This document shows, in pieces, positions 21,022-32,211 of a stretch of 64,000 nt of DNA (position 1 is its first letter; each line of letters begins with the position of its first letter). Position numbers and translations under genes: made by a program. This DNA is from Leptobrachium leishanense (taxonomy: Eukaryota > Chordata > Amphibia > Anura > Megophryidae). Location of the stretch: assembly GCA_009667805.1 (NCBI GenBank), contig CM019069.1:95763204-95827203 (forward strand), given 5' to 3'. The notes below the pieces were generated by a model. It made no database searches. It was not told the origin of the DNA and saw nothing but the letters and a program-made list of their open reading frames with translations.

Positions 21022-21743
21022 TTACAGATTCTGAATATATATCATTATTATATGTATATGTCATACCCTGCCTGAATGTTATAACAAAAAATAAAAATAC
21101 AATAGAATTAGAATTTTCAATCATCTACAGTGTGTAAAATGATTTTTATTACATATCATCATCCGAGCCTTTGCGGTTATATATTCTATGGGGTACGCTG
21201 GATAAAAAAAATTAGAACTGGGAACCGTTTACTTTTTTTCTGATTAATTACGTGATTTAACTAAAACACTTTTTAAAAAATATATATAGATTATAATTTT
21301 TTATTTTTTTTACTTAGTCATGTTTGATATCATTGAAAAGGCCATGCTCTGGCCTTTCCATTGATACCAAACATTAACATCTAGCTACCACGGATTGGGA
21401 GATCCACCATAGGGAAAGCCCTTGGCAGCTAGGGGTTAATGCTCACAATGGCATGGCACGATGACATCAGGAGCAGGGAGAGGCCCTAGAGGTATGGCTG
21501 GCATCCAGGATGTCAGCCACCTACAGGAGAAGTCCGCCAAATGGTGCCGGATCGTGGACCTGCACCTCAGGGGTTAAAGAGAGGCAGCCCAGGGGGGCGG
21601 AGCCGAGCCGGCAACAGTGATGGTCGTTGTGTGAGGGAGCTCCCGTCCTAACCCACCGAAAAACAGCTCCAACCAGCACCTATGTAGGCGGACAAAAACA
21701 GATTCACTTTCAAGACGGCGCCGGACCGGGCACAAGTAAGGAT

Positions 21744-22399
21744 TGTCAGAACACGAGTCTCTTCAGGAAAGGCAAACTTTATTGTGTCGTCACACAAGTG
21801 CCCACACAGGATTGAATCGCAAAGAGTGAGCCCCCCCTTTCACCCATGCAAGGGATCTTATACCCAAAAATACGTAATTAGGTACATCCCAATTAGCCCA
21901 CCTCCCAATGACACTTTATTCCACCCCACGTGGGTTAATACCTCCCATCGTTAGTACAAAAGGAATTCCACATTTAACTATAAATTGATACACTTCACGT
22001 TAGTTTGACAGTCTGTGATTTGTTGTGCTGTCTTTCTCAGGGCAGCGCCGCCCTCCCTATAGGCTATGTTTATTGAGATAGCTTGGGGCCTGGTCTGTTC
22101 TCTATGATCTCTTTGTTTCTCTGCTCGTCTCAGTGACCTTGCCCCATTCATTTATCTTCCTGTCTCTCCGTGCCAAGAGCCGGCCGGATTCTGCCTGGTT
22201 TTATTGCTAGCTTTCTAATCTACCACACATTCTTGGAATTCTATGTAAGCTCTGCTTTTGCACATCTAATAAAAATCTATTCTATTTACTGGTGAACCAA
22301 TATTCTGAACAAGATGGCTGCCTGGCTCATAGTAGCAATCATCTTTCAGCTTGATCTCACTTCACCTAAACCAGCCAAAACCTCTCTAAATCAGGTACA
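21744..22399 (-). mobile_element. ERV-like LTR inserted in the L1 5' UTR
   Basis: On the minus strand the sequence runs from TGTACCTGATTTAG (22399) to ...GTGTTCTGACA (21744). A TATAAG box lies near 21858-21863 and an AATAAAG signal at 21778-21783, about 80 bases apart, followed by a 35-base U5-like end, the usual layout of retroviral LTRs. The second L1 has only about 135 bases of 5' UTR, which supports insertion here. I found no convincing target duplication, so the boundaries are provisional. Confidence 0.5.
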
Positions 22400-22414
22400 A
22401 TACAGCCCCTGACC

Positions 22415-23350
22415 ATGAAGAGGGCAAATAAAACTAAAAAAGATGCCGAAATTACCGTGGCGCCGATCTTTTCACCTCGGGCACGACATGAAGACACCTC
22501 CCAAAATGGCACCGAGTCTGCCTCAGCATGTGCGGACGCCTGCAGAGAGGGGGATTCGGAAGCTTACCCAGCTACCAAGGCTGACATCCTAGGTCTAAAA
22601 TCCTTCATCGCCACAGAGCTAGAGAAAACCTCACGCTGTCTCTCTGCTGACATCCAGGAAATGGGTGAGCGGACCGCTAGACTTGAGGACAGATCTGAGT
22701 AGATTGTAACTCATTATAATGCACTTGCAGCCCACGCTGACGCTATGGAATCCAGGGTACAATACCTAGAGGAAGCCATTGAAGATCAATCGAACCGCTC
22801 CAGACGCAATAACATACGCCTCAGGGGCCTATCTGAGACTGTACTGGGCGACGAACTACTTCCCACGCTCACAGGCATCGTGCATCGCCTTCTACCAGAC
22901 CTCCCTGAGGTTAAACTGCTATTTGATCGTATACATAGAACCCTGGGCCCTAGACGTGACAAAAACGCGCCACCGAGAGACGTGGTGGCGTGACTTCATT
23001 ACTATTCCACCAAGGAAGCCTTATTGAAAACGACCAGAGATCAGAAAGTAGATTATGATGGCTCCCCACTTTCCTTCTATCAAGATCTATCGCCCACAAC
23101 CTTGGCGCGCCGCAGGGAGTGGCAAGAGGTGACAGGGATCCTCCGTCAGCATGACATCAAGTACGCCTGGGGCTTTCCTTTCAAAATACTGGTCACCAAG
23201 CAAAATCGCACGCATGCGTATTCACACCTTTACCAAGCAAAATATGTTTTACGCCTCTTTGACCTACCGGTTCCGCGGGCATTGGAGGACTTGAGGCCCC
23301 CGCCACCACTTCCTCGCCTGAATCAAGACTGGTCCTCGGCAGCGGATTGA
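22415..23350 (+). pseudogene. L1 ORF1 (RNA-binding protein), two in-frame stops
   Basis: One frame of 312 codons is interrupted by TAG at 22700-22702 and TGA at 22991-22993. It contains a coiled-coil-like region (ADILGLKSFIATELEKTSRC...MGERTARLEDRSE), the block LEEAIEDQSNRSRRNNIRLR (the RNA recognition region of L1 ORF1 proteins), DRIHRTLGPRR...PRDVV, and a C-terminal part with RREWQEVTGILRQHDIKYAW. In active L1s this protein trimerises and coats the RNA. Both stops are explained by single C-to-T changes (CAG to TAG, CGA to TGA), so this copy is dead but only lightly decayed. Confidence 0.9.
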
Positions 23351-23892
23351 CAGTGGATTACCTGGAAAAGGTCTTTCCCTGAAGCTTTGGATGAGGCGTT
23401 TATCTCTGGCATGGCATCTTCCCCTTGGATGCTGGGGACGTCACCCCAGCCCCGGGCTCGCACCGGGACTCAGGACTGAATGCCCAGGGTGCCATGATGC
23501 ATGTGGTAATGTTCTATGTTGTTCTATATCATTACAGGTTGCTGGTTTTTTTTTGACAGTTAATATTGCTTCTATAGTTGGAGCCCATGCTCCGTTCTGT
23601 TTTAAAAGTTTTCAGATTCAGCGGGCAGACGGCGTACCCTTTGTGCTCTTTTGGTTTCGCACCAGATGGTCATTGGCTTCCCTCTTCCTTTCACCTCCTC
23701 CCCCGCTTTACCTCCCCTCCGGTATACCCGCTCGGTTGTTACTACCCCCTACCCTCATGACTGCCCACCATGGGGTTTCCTGTCCCTTCTCTTTCTTTTT
23801 CTTCTGAATAACTCTCTTTTTTCTTCGCGCCTTGTCTTCTCTCTTTCTCCATATATAGTGCTCTTCATTGCACATTGTGACACCGTACTAGG

Positions 23893-26800
23893 ATGGCCCC
23901 AGTAAATATACTATCCCTAAATGTCAAAGGCCTTAATTCGCCTCGCAAACGCCGCTTATTATTCCGCGAATTAAAACGCAAAGCAGTTGACATTGCTCTA
24001 TTACAGTAAACTAGGATTCCTAAAACGGCTGCTTTTCGTTTATCGGATCCTGCCTATTCTAGAGTCTTTTTATCGTGTGCACTCTTAAGCGTAATGGGGT
24101 GGCGGTATTGATCCGAACCTCTTGTCTCATTACTATTACGGACTCCCACACAGATGACATAGGTAGATGTCAGGTACGGTGTCTGGTCAACAGTATACAT
24201 TCGCTTCAGTCTATGGCCCAAATGCACCAGATGCTGATTTTTGGTCCTCTACTCGCTCTTTTAGATCATCCCACACTAAAGGCCATGTTGTCCTGTGGGG
24301 GGGGGGGGATTTTAACGCGACGCTGTGCCCACCAATAGACAGATCTACCTCACATAATGACCAGACATCTCATCTCCCATCACTAGAAGACAAACAATTT
24401 TATAACTTCGTACATCACGCAGGCTATATTGACGTGTGGAGGGTCCAACACCCCTCGGTTAAAGACTACACATATTACTCTCCCGTCCATCACACCTATT
24501 CTAGAATAGACTGCATATTAACCTAAGCCTCATGTCTTCCCTTAGTCATCTCCTCTTCCATAGGCTCCATAACATGGTCTGACCACGCGGATGTCTCCCT
24601 CCAGCTGCGGCCTTTTGCTCCTGCAGTGGGTTGCCGTTGGCGGTTAGACCCATTTCTGCTGGATAAACTGGGTGTGCGTGATTCTGTGAGGGAAACATTA
24701 CAAGAATATTTCCACCTTAATGACATAGATGATATATCCATGCAGGTACTATGGGCTGCCCATAAACCGGTGATCCGGGGCGCACTACTAGGTTTAGCAT
24801 CCCACCTGAAAAAACAGAAATTAGCGGACATACAAGACCTTCAACGCCAACTCCGTGAGAGGGAGCTGATCCATAAGACATCCCCCTCTCCTGAGACCTA
24901 CGCTACCTTATCCCAGGTCAGACAGGACTTAAATAGGTTATTCCTTGATGATGTAGGACGATCGCTTCTCTGGTCCAAGCGAAGATACTACGAGAGGTCC
25001 AATAAAATAGACACCCCCCTTGCACGCCTTCTTAACCCTAGACCGCACTCACAGAATATGCCCCCCATACAAGACGACATGGGCTCCTAGCTCTCCACCC
25101 CGAATGCCATCAGAGACGCCTTCACTCAATACTTTGCATCCATTTATAATCACACCCCAACCCATTCAGCCTCTGATCCATCCCTGATGGACAGTATTAT
25201 TATTTATTATTATTATTCTTTATTTATAAAGCGCCAGCATATTCCGCAGCGCTGTACAATAAGCACAGTATAGACAGGGTTACAATACATTGAACAACAT
25301 TTGGCAAACAGTACAGGAGGAGATTAGGGCCCTATTCCCGTAGGAACTCACAATCTAGGAGGGTTGGAAACAGGAGGAGAGGACTGTAAGGTGAGAGTGA
25401 TTGATGGTTGCGTCAGTGAGTTGGGTGGTAGGCTTCCCTAAATAGGAATGTTTTCAGGGAGCGTTTGAAGGAAGAGAAGTTAGGGGAAAGTCTGACAGTA
25501 CGAGGGAGAGCGTTCCAGAGAGTGGGGGCTGCGTGTGAGAAATCCTGCAGTCTATCATGGGAAGAGGTGATGCGGGGAGAAGCTAGGCGCAGGTCACTGT
25601 TTGACCTTAGGGAGCGGGCTGGTGTGTATTTGGTGATTAGTGAGGACAGGTAGTGGGGAGCTGAGTTAGTGAGGGTTTTGTAGGTAAGGATAAGGATTTT
25701 GAACTTAATTCTGCAGTGGATGGGGAGCCAGTGAAGGGACTCGCAGAGGGGAGCGGCAGAGACAGAGCAGCGGGTGAGGTGAGTTAGCCTGGCTGAGGCG
25801 TTCAGGATGGATTGTAGGGGGGAGAGGCGGGACAGAGGGAGGCCAGATAAGAGATTATTGCAATAGTCGAGTCGGGAGATTACCAGGGCGTGTATGAGTT
25901 GTTTTGTGGTGACAGCGGTAAGAAATGGCCAAATTCTGGAAATATTACGCAGTTGGTATCGGCAGGAGGAGGAAAGAGACTTGATGTGGGGGATGAAGGA
26001 AAGATGTGGGGGATGAAGGAAATCAAGGTATCAAGTATCAGTATCAGTATCAAGGATTACCTATCCAGGGCCTCGCTTCCATCTCTGAGCGAAGATCAGG
26101 CGGCCACACTGGCTTCTCCCATTACCGAAACAGAATTTAGTAATGCCCTGAGCTCAATGAAACCTCACAAAGCACCTGGCCCTGACGGCCTCACATACTA
26201 GTACTATAAAGCCTTCCCCATAATCCTGTTCCCTTATTTGCTCCGAATGTTTAATGACCTGATGGAAGGAGGCACCCCGAGAATCCTTACTGGCGTCTAT
26301 TGTCTTAATACCCAAAACTGATAAAGATCACCATCTAACTGAAAACTACAGGCCAATCTCACTAATTAATACAGATTTGAAATTACTAGCCAAAATCATC
26401 TCCCTTAGACTAGAACTGCTTTTGACCTTTCTTATCCACCCTGACCAAGTCGGCTTTAGATCCACTCGACAGGCTTATGAAAACACTAGGAGGGCGGTGG
26501 ACTTGGTGTGGACAGCTATGGAGACATGGCAGCCTTCTCTGTTGCTCTCCTTGGATGCAGAGAAGGTGTTTGACAGAGCGGAGTGGCCCTTCCTGTTCTC
26601 CCTCCTGCAACATATTAAATTACCGGGCTCCTTTCTAGCCGCTATTAATGCCTTATACACCTCACCCTCTGCCCAGATTTTATTGCCTGGAGCGGAACCA
26701 ATCCCTTTTCTGATATCTAATGGTACGAGACAGGGTTGCCCCCTTTCCCCTGCCCTATTCGCCTTGTATTTGGAACGACTTCTCCAACACATACGGATGA

Positions 26801-28522
26801 ACCCAGGGATATGGGGACTCACAGTCCGTTCCGACTCCTTTAAGGTGTCGGCTTATGCTGACGATATCCTCTTGTCCCTGTCCCACCCCTTGGAGTCTCT
26901 GCCGCAATTGTTTAAAACCCTAGATGCATATGCAAGATTGTCAGGCTACAAAATCAATATCAACAAATCGGAAGCCTTCACGGTCCATGTTCCCCCCTCA
27001 ATATTACTCTCTCTGCACTAACTTTCCTGTCCGCTTCTCCCCCTCCTCTTTCAAATACCTAGGTGTTATGCTTACCAACGACCCTACCACCCTATATGAT
27101 GCTAATTATAAGATGTTATGGTCGCAAATAAAGAAGGATTTGGAATGTTGGGATAGATACCAAACTTCGTGGGTGGGCCGCATTTATAGCGTCAAAATGA
27201 ATGTCTTGCCATGTTGATTATATTTTTTCCAAGCATTACCTATTGCACTGGACTCTGATGATATACGGGACATACAGAGGGCTATTGACTCCTTTATTTG
27301 GCAAGGAAAACGCCATCGAACTGCTCGAGCTACCCTGTACAGGCCAAAGGAGGCGGGGGGCCTGGGACTGCCATGCCTGTTGTCTTATTACTACGCTGCA
27401 CAACTTGCCCAGGTTGTAGCCTGGCACTCCCCTCAGACCTCCCGTCGATGGGTAGACCTGGAAAGGGGTCTCATGTACCCGGACCGTCCCCAGATGTGGA
27501 TATGGCTTCCTAGAGCTCACCGCCCTTTATTGAAAACCTCATGTCCGGCCATCATTAACTCTCTCCGACTATGGGACAAATTGGCGACTAAATGCAATCT
27601 TACATCTTTCCCGTCTCCGCCAACACCGATCCTGTGGAATCGTGATTTCCTGCCGGGACTCATCTCCTCTTCCTCGGAGGGCTGGATGGGCTCCAACATC
27701 TCAAAAATCTGCCATCTATATCCCAAGGGACAACTATTACAATCTACGGACCTACCTCACTCTGGATTGTTACATCCCTTACCTTTACTCCAGATACGAG
27801 CATACGCAACTCGCCCTCATATCAAAACTGCAGCACTAACCACGCCGTCTTTCTTCGAACGACTATGACTTGGAGGCCCTTACCCTAGGGGGTTAATCTC
27901 TACGATTTATCACCAGCTTACAGTCCTTCTCGACTGGCGAGAACTCCACTACATTCAAGCTTGGGAAAGAGACTTGGGGGAGACATTGGAGGCTGAAGAA
28001 TGGGGCGATATCTGGGACGCTATGAGAAATGTCTTGGTATGCACGGTTCATCAGGAACAATTAATTAAAACTATTTTTCGATGGTACACCACTCCTGTCC
28101 AAGTTTCACACATGTCTCAACAGACCCCTGATCTTTGCTGGAGAGGATGTGGACTCCCGGGTACTTACGCCCATATGTGGTGGTTTTGTTCTGAGGTCCA
28201 ACGATTTTGGGACCAAACACACACTCTACTACAGGCAGTATTACCGACAGAGACTCCAATGGATCCATGGGCTTACTTGTTGTCCAGACCCTTACCGGAT
28301 CTGTCGCGACATGAAAACAAATTGTTGGCCAAGAGCACCCTTGCAGCCCGCCGCGTTCTCGCGGAACACTGGAACTGCCCGGCGATCCCTCCCTTTTCAA
28401 AAATTTACTCTAAAATCAGGGATGTCCAACTGATGGATGAACTCACAGCCACTACTAATCACACACTCTCAACCTGTTATAAAACATGGACACCATGGAT
28501 AGAACAGATGGGCTCAGCTTGA
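23893..28522 (+). pseudogene. L1 ORF2 (endonuclease and reverse transcriptase), broken
   Basis: Begins ATG GCC CCA with VNILSLNVKGLNSPRKR, the N-terminus of the AP-like endonuclease; an early TAA follows ALLQ at about 24007, where a glutamate codon is expected. Endonuclease sequence continues to SRIDC (24525). Reverse transcriptase motifs include NYRPISLINTDLKLLAKI, HPDQVGF, TRQGCPLSPALFALYLERLL and AYADDILLSL (YADD box, near 26855). The C-terminus has a C-x3-C-x7-H-x4-C cluster near 28137-28190. An L2 fragment (25198-26044) and several frame changes break it. Removing the insertion leaves about 1261 codons. Confidence 0.9.
25198..26044 (-). mobile_element. L2-like LINE, 3' fragment with (AAT)n tail
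   Basis: In minus orientation the fragment encodes a typical C-terminal L2/CR1-group segment (YTPARSLRSN...PRITSS...APTLWNALPRTVR...FKRSLKTFLF) and ends GCGCTTTATAAATAAAG followed by (AAT)n, a microsatellite tail characteristic of L2 elements. CAGTAT occurs on both sides (25192-25197, 26045-26050) and could be the target duplication. L1 ORF2 sequence resumes on the other side, so this insertion is younger than the L1. Confidence 0.85.
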
Positions 28523-29080
28523 ATCGGATCTCCCTTTTCTTATACCGTTTTGGGGTTTTGGTTGGCTCTTTTAGCCTTATAGACCGATAATATTATGGAT
28601 AACGTCGCAATTATCTCTTTCTCTACATAATGTCTTCTTTCTCTTTTTTCTATTTTCTCTCTTCACCTCTTCTTTCTGGGTTTGGGCGACCCCTTCTCTC
28701 TCCTTCCCCCTCCTCTATCCCCTACTCTCTAAATGTTATACCTATATTTGCTTGATTTATGTATGACAATTATCTCTGAATAAAAACATTAAAAAAAAAA
28801 AAAAGAGGGAGGCAGCCCTGAAAAGGGCAGACTCTGCCCTTTTAAGCGATGCCTTTCTCTTGTATCTCCTCCCAATCAGGGGAGAGAAAGGCATCCGAAA
28901 GACCCCCCTTTCAGGCACTCTTCTGGCTTTGCTGGGGGGTGCCTGAAACTGACTTCATCGCACCCGTCGCAATGATGGCAGTGCACCGGGAGGGGGGTAT
29001 AAAGTAGCATCCGGCTTCCATGAAGTCAGATTGCTGTGGGACCCCGAAGGAGAGAGGTGGGTATAGTGAGCGGAGTCCAC

Positions 29081-29531
29081 TAAGGCCCCAGTCAGACGAA
29101 CGCAGTCATCACGTCCATGTTGCCGCACAGTTTAACGTCCGTTGTAGCATAGAATCAGGATCAAGAGACCCACACACAAAGTACATGAGCACCGATGGCA
29201 ACGGACACAGTTTAGGCAAGAACGTATAAACTCTAGGACGACGCTCAGAGTGCGCCACATCCGCATAGCGTTGTGTGTGTGTGATGACACAAAGTCAGAC
29301 GGAGCGCATTTGCAACATGCAGCACCTTGACGCACAAAATGGCTTTTCAGATAATTTTCCAATTTGTATAAATTTTTCATATTAATTTTGTTTCCCATAA
29401 TTCCTTTTTTTTTCTACGTCCATCAAGAAAAACAGATCGTGTGGTGTCTACAGTATCTTCCATCAGTACATCCGTCCATTATGCACACACGCAGAGTGTG
29501 CTCAGACTGCGTTCATCTGACATTAGCCTTA
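29081..29531. mobile_element. PIF/Harbinger MITE
   Basis: The ends are TAAGGCCCCAGTCAGACGAA and, complemented from the right, TAAGGCTAATGTCAGATGAA followed by CGCAGTC. The interior has many ACG(T)CC and GACGGA motifs like the long element at 14475. It interrupts TTAA copy 3. The flanking triplets are TAA on the left and TTA on the right, symmetric rather than directly repeated. Confidence 0.75.
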
Positions 29532-29794
29532 GCAGAAGGCGCGTGGGGAACGTCCTCCGTAATGGGGAAATCCCATGACATTCCCCACATTTCTTAAGCA
29601 GTGAAGGGGTTAAACAACATTTTCCCATTCACATCATTCATAAAAACTATGAAGTGAGAAGAACAAAAATTTATAATCACCTTCCAGGCTATACGTAACC
29701 CTAGTATTGTAGTGATGTTACCTAGAATAGGAGCTTTGTAGGATAGTCCCTACAACCATCAACCAGATGCTTGATGGAGTGGGAAAAGGTATCT

Positions 29795-30140
29795 TTATGG
29801 CTGCGGTCACACAAGCATTTCTGAGAGCGGCAGGAACGTCCGTGAGAGTGGACTTTCCTTCCACTCAGGACGCCCATGTGGCCACCTCACTGAGAGCAGT
29901 TAGTGCACTCAGCGCTACAAAGCTCAATCCTCTATGGAGGATTGCGCTTTGCAGCCCCGTCCTACGTCCATCGTAGCTTTTCGACAGGGATGCTGAAAGC
30001 ACGTCCGATGGCAGCGAGCGCAACTAATGCGCACGATACACCGTGTGACCCTCCCCGTTGAGCTGTCATAAAGCTGCGATGGACGCAAAGAAGAGCGGTC
30101 ACACGGAGGCACTCATTGCGCTCGTGTGACCACAGCCTAA
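29795..30140. mobile_element. PIF/Harbinger MITE, complete
   Basis: The left end TTATGGCTGCGGTCACACAAG and the complement of the right end, TTAGGCTGTGGTCACACGAGC, enclose about 346 bp. The body with CATGTGGCCACCTCACTGAG and TCCTCTATGGAGGATTGCGC is shared with 9518-9760 and 45164-45413, and this copy serves as a reference for the two disrupted ones. Confidence 0.8.
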
Positions 30141-30310
30141 TACGTTTCACACACAATACGCTTCGTGCACTCATATCCACTAGCAGACACTGTCACTGGG
30201 GTCAGAAAATAAACAGTTATCCCATGCATTGCATAAGTGTAGCCACCTTAATTGTAACCTGCAACGAGTCTCGTGAGAGACTGGCAACACAAGTCTTCAA
30301 AGGACATAGT

Positions 30311-30527
30311 CTTTTTTTTTTTGCAAAAGGATTTTACCAGGAAGGATACATTGAGATTTCTCTAATTTTCAAGTATGTCCTAGGTGGCGAGTATGTACAG
30401 TTAGGTGTCTTGCCAAGGACACTTACTGGAGAGGTGCTCTTGCCGGGATTGAACCTGTGTCTCCACAGTCTCTCTCCACCGTTATAGAGCAGTGATGTTA
30501 CCGCTACTCCACCCAGCCATGAGAAGG
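30311..30527 (-). mobile_element. tRNA-derived SINE
   Basis: On the minus strand the head reads TGGCTGGGTGGAGTAGCGGT (A-box-like) and about 50 bases later GGTTCAATCCC, a perfect B box of an RNA polymerase III promoter. A tRNA-unrelated body follows with CCTAGGACATACTTGAAAAT and ends in a run of A (the T run at 30311-30320 on the plus strand). I do not recognise the family by name. No clear target duplication. Confidence 0.7.
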
Positions 30528-30846
30528 AAGAAGGCGGTGCTAGACCGTGTCATAAAACATGAGAAATTTATCATTAGTAGAGTTAACCGAAGATGTAGCG
30601 TCTATGTGGAAGAGATCAAAAGAGGCTGTACGTGGTGACAGCCCCACCATACTCTATTTGGTGGAGGAAGTCTGAGGTCACATACTTCTTGCCATGAAAC
30701 TGTCCAGGCTAGGGCTGTGCAATATTGACAAAATAATCATATTGCGATTTCTTGAATGAATATTGCGATTGCAATTTTATTTGCGATTTAGCCAATTGTT
30801 TTTGCTTTTTCAAACATGCTACATACATTCTAAATGTATTCAGTAT

Positions 30847-31045
30847 TCAGCACATGGATACTGCCCCAGCACATGGAAATACTGCCCCAGCACATGGATA
30901 TACTGCCCCAGCACATGGATATACTGCCCCAGCACATGGATATACTGCCCCAGCACATGGATATACTGCCCCAGCACATGGATATACTGCCCCAGCTCAT
31001 GGATATACTGCCCCAGCACGTGGATACTGCCCCAGCTCACCTCTG
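30847..31045. repeat. 20-21 bp minisatellite (cassette copy C)
   Basis: About nine units of CCCAGCACATGGATATACTG plus C. The complement, GCAGTATATCCATGTGCTGG, matches the core of the arrays at 595-1258 and 17262-18193. It stays open in several frames but encodes only repeats. Confidence 0.95.
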
Positions 31046-31046
31046 T

Positions 31047-31205
31047 GCGCCACGTGTTCGGCTCCCTGTTAACTTCTGGCGGCATGGAGCTTGGGCGCTC
31101 GCCTGGGGGAACCATGTGACGAGCCGCGAGAACGTGGCTCGTCACGTGGTTCCCCCTGCGAGCGCCCAAAGCACCATGCCGCCGGAAGTTAACAGGGAGC
31201 CGAAA
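31047..31205. repeat. Palindrome next to minisatellite C
   Basis: Arms of about 70 bp are inverted copies: GGCTCCCTGTTAACTTC at 31060 against GAAGTTAACAGGGAGCC at 31186, continuing inward through GGGCGCTCGC and CACGTGG motifs. The centre is CGAGCCGCGAGAACGTGGCTCG. Part of it (GTCACGTGGTTCCCCC, GCGAGAAC) matches module B at 17183-17232. Confidence 0.9.
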
Positions 31206-31355
31206 ATTGCAGCCTTATGCGATTTATTAATTGCATGGTCGGAAATCGCGATTCGATTGCGATTGCAATTAATTGCACAGCCCTAGTCCAGGCATAGACA
31301 CAAAAATTGTAAATGACAAATTCCTCTTTCCAGATAAATGAATGAGAAGATACAA

Positions 31356-31771
31356 TATATAGAGAAGTACTGGAACAAACCTATTTGTGAATTCAGGTGT
31401 TTTAATCAGACCCTTTGCCACAGGGGTATAAAATCAAGCACCTAGCCATGCAGTCTGCATTTACAAACGTTTGTGAAAATGATGGACCATTCTTAGAAGA
31501 CCAGTGAATTCATGCATGGTACGGTGATAGGATTGCAGCTTGGCAAGAAGTCAGATCGACAAAGTTCATGCTAGATATTCCATAATCAACTGGAAGTGGT
31601 ATTGTTGTATAATGGAAGTGTTTAGATATCGCAGCAATTCCTCCAAGAAGCAGAACACCACAAAGTCACAGAGTGGGGTCACTGAGTGCTAAGTTGCATG
31701 GTGTATAAAAGTCACCAACGCTCTGCTGATTCCACAGCTGAAGAGTTCTAGACTTCTACTGGTATTAATAT
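31356..31771 (+). pseudogene. Tc1-like element, 5' half (remnant)
   Basis: The stretch CACAGGGGTATAAAATCAAG through TAGCCATGCAGTCTGCATTT and ATTCCATAATCAACTGGAAG matches, from memory of the family, the 5' UTR and transposase start of a Tc1-like element common in fish and amphibians. Many substitutions and stops destroy the frame. The matching 3' end lies at 38280-38462 in the same orientation, so the Ty3/Gypsy element between them was inserted into this older element. The middle of the transposase is missing. Confidence 0.65.
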
Positions 31772-32208
31772 TGTCACGTATGCCCCGGGAATATAGAAAC
31801 CGGTCCCTATACGCAGAGTTACCCCTACCCTTTCTGATCCTTAGAGTGGCCGGTTAATGCAAATGTGTATGTGTTCCAGACTGTTGATATATTATTGCCA
31901 AAAGCCAGGGGTCAAACACCAGAATCGTTACTTGCCAAAGCCAGGGGTCAAACACCAGAATCGTTACTTGCCAAAGCCAGGGGTCATACACAGAGATCAG
32001 ATAAATTTTACAAACGCTAGTTAGCACTGCGGGATGTGAGAAAAACGTCAGCGCGCTGATCTGGGCTAACTGAAGGGTTTTTAAACCCGATGACGCCGCG
32101 TCCCATTTCTGCTCCCCGCCACTCTGGCCGTCACCGGCGTGAATTTCATCCGGCGCTCGGCCAGCGAACAGCGTGGAAGACAATGCCGGGCACCAGAGGT
32201 ACGTGACA
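31772..32208 (-). mobile_element. 3' LTR of the Ty3/Gypsy element
   Basis: Minus-strand start TGTCACGTACCTCTGGTG directly follows the polypurine tract, and the other end reads ...GGCATACGTGACA, giving the terminal TGTCACGT/ACGTGACA inverted repeat usual for chromodomain gypsy LTRs. A short direct repeat (CCAAAGCCAGGGGTCA, three times at 31899-31988) lies near the LTR end. Length 437 bp. Confidence 0.88.
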
Positions 32209-32211
32209 GAA

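Larger units (their letters stand above)
21591..28804 (+). mobile_element. L1-clade LINE, full-length structure, inactive
   Basis: The element starts with the G-rich AGGGGGGCGGAGCCGAGCC and ends in poly(A) (28790-28804). The target duplication is GAGGCAGCCC (21581-21590 and 28809-28818), with AAAGAG also shared in front. Contents in order: 5' UTR with an inserted ERV-like LTR, ORF1 (22415-23350), spacer, ORF2 (23893-28522) with an L2 insertion, and a 3' UTR of about 280 bp. Without insertions its plan and the ORF2 length match the second L1 at 51014-56713. Confidence 0.92.
20870..29613 (+). mobile_element. TTAA-flanked element, copy 3, split by an L1 and a Harbinger MITE
   Basis: The left end TTAACCCCTTCACTGCT (TTAA 20870-20873) and the complement of the right end, TTAACCCCTTCACTGCTTAAG (TTAA 29610-29613), form good inverted repeats. 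Conserved left-half sequence runs to about 21340, then hairpins (for example 21340-21375). The L1 at 21591-28804 and the Harbinger MITE at 29081-29531 interrupt it. The hairpin at 28811-28853 corresponds to 2581-2629 of copy 1 with changed arm sequence. Confidence 0.8.
30710..31285. mobile_element. hAT element with minisatellite and palindrome (cassette copy C)
   Basis: Terminal repeats TAGGGCTGTGCAATAT (left) and, complemented, TAGGGCTGTGCAATTA (right) are flanked by an exact 8-bp duplication GTCCAGGC (30702-30709 and 31286-31293), diagnostic of hAT-type insertion. Subterminal GCGATT repeats follow. The interior is the minisatellite 30847-31045 and the palindrome 31047-31205, in inverted order and orientation relative to copies A and B. 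It has no coding capacity. Confidence 0.9.

Noticed and set aside
30752..31286. Open frames with HMDILPQ or STWIYCP repeats
   Set aside because: Translation of minisatellite C inside a hAT element with an exact target duplication.
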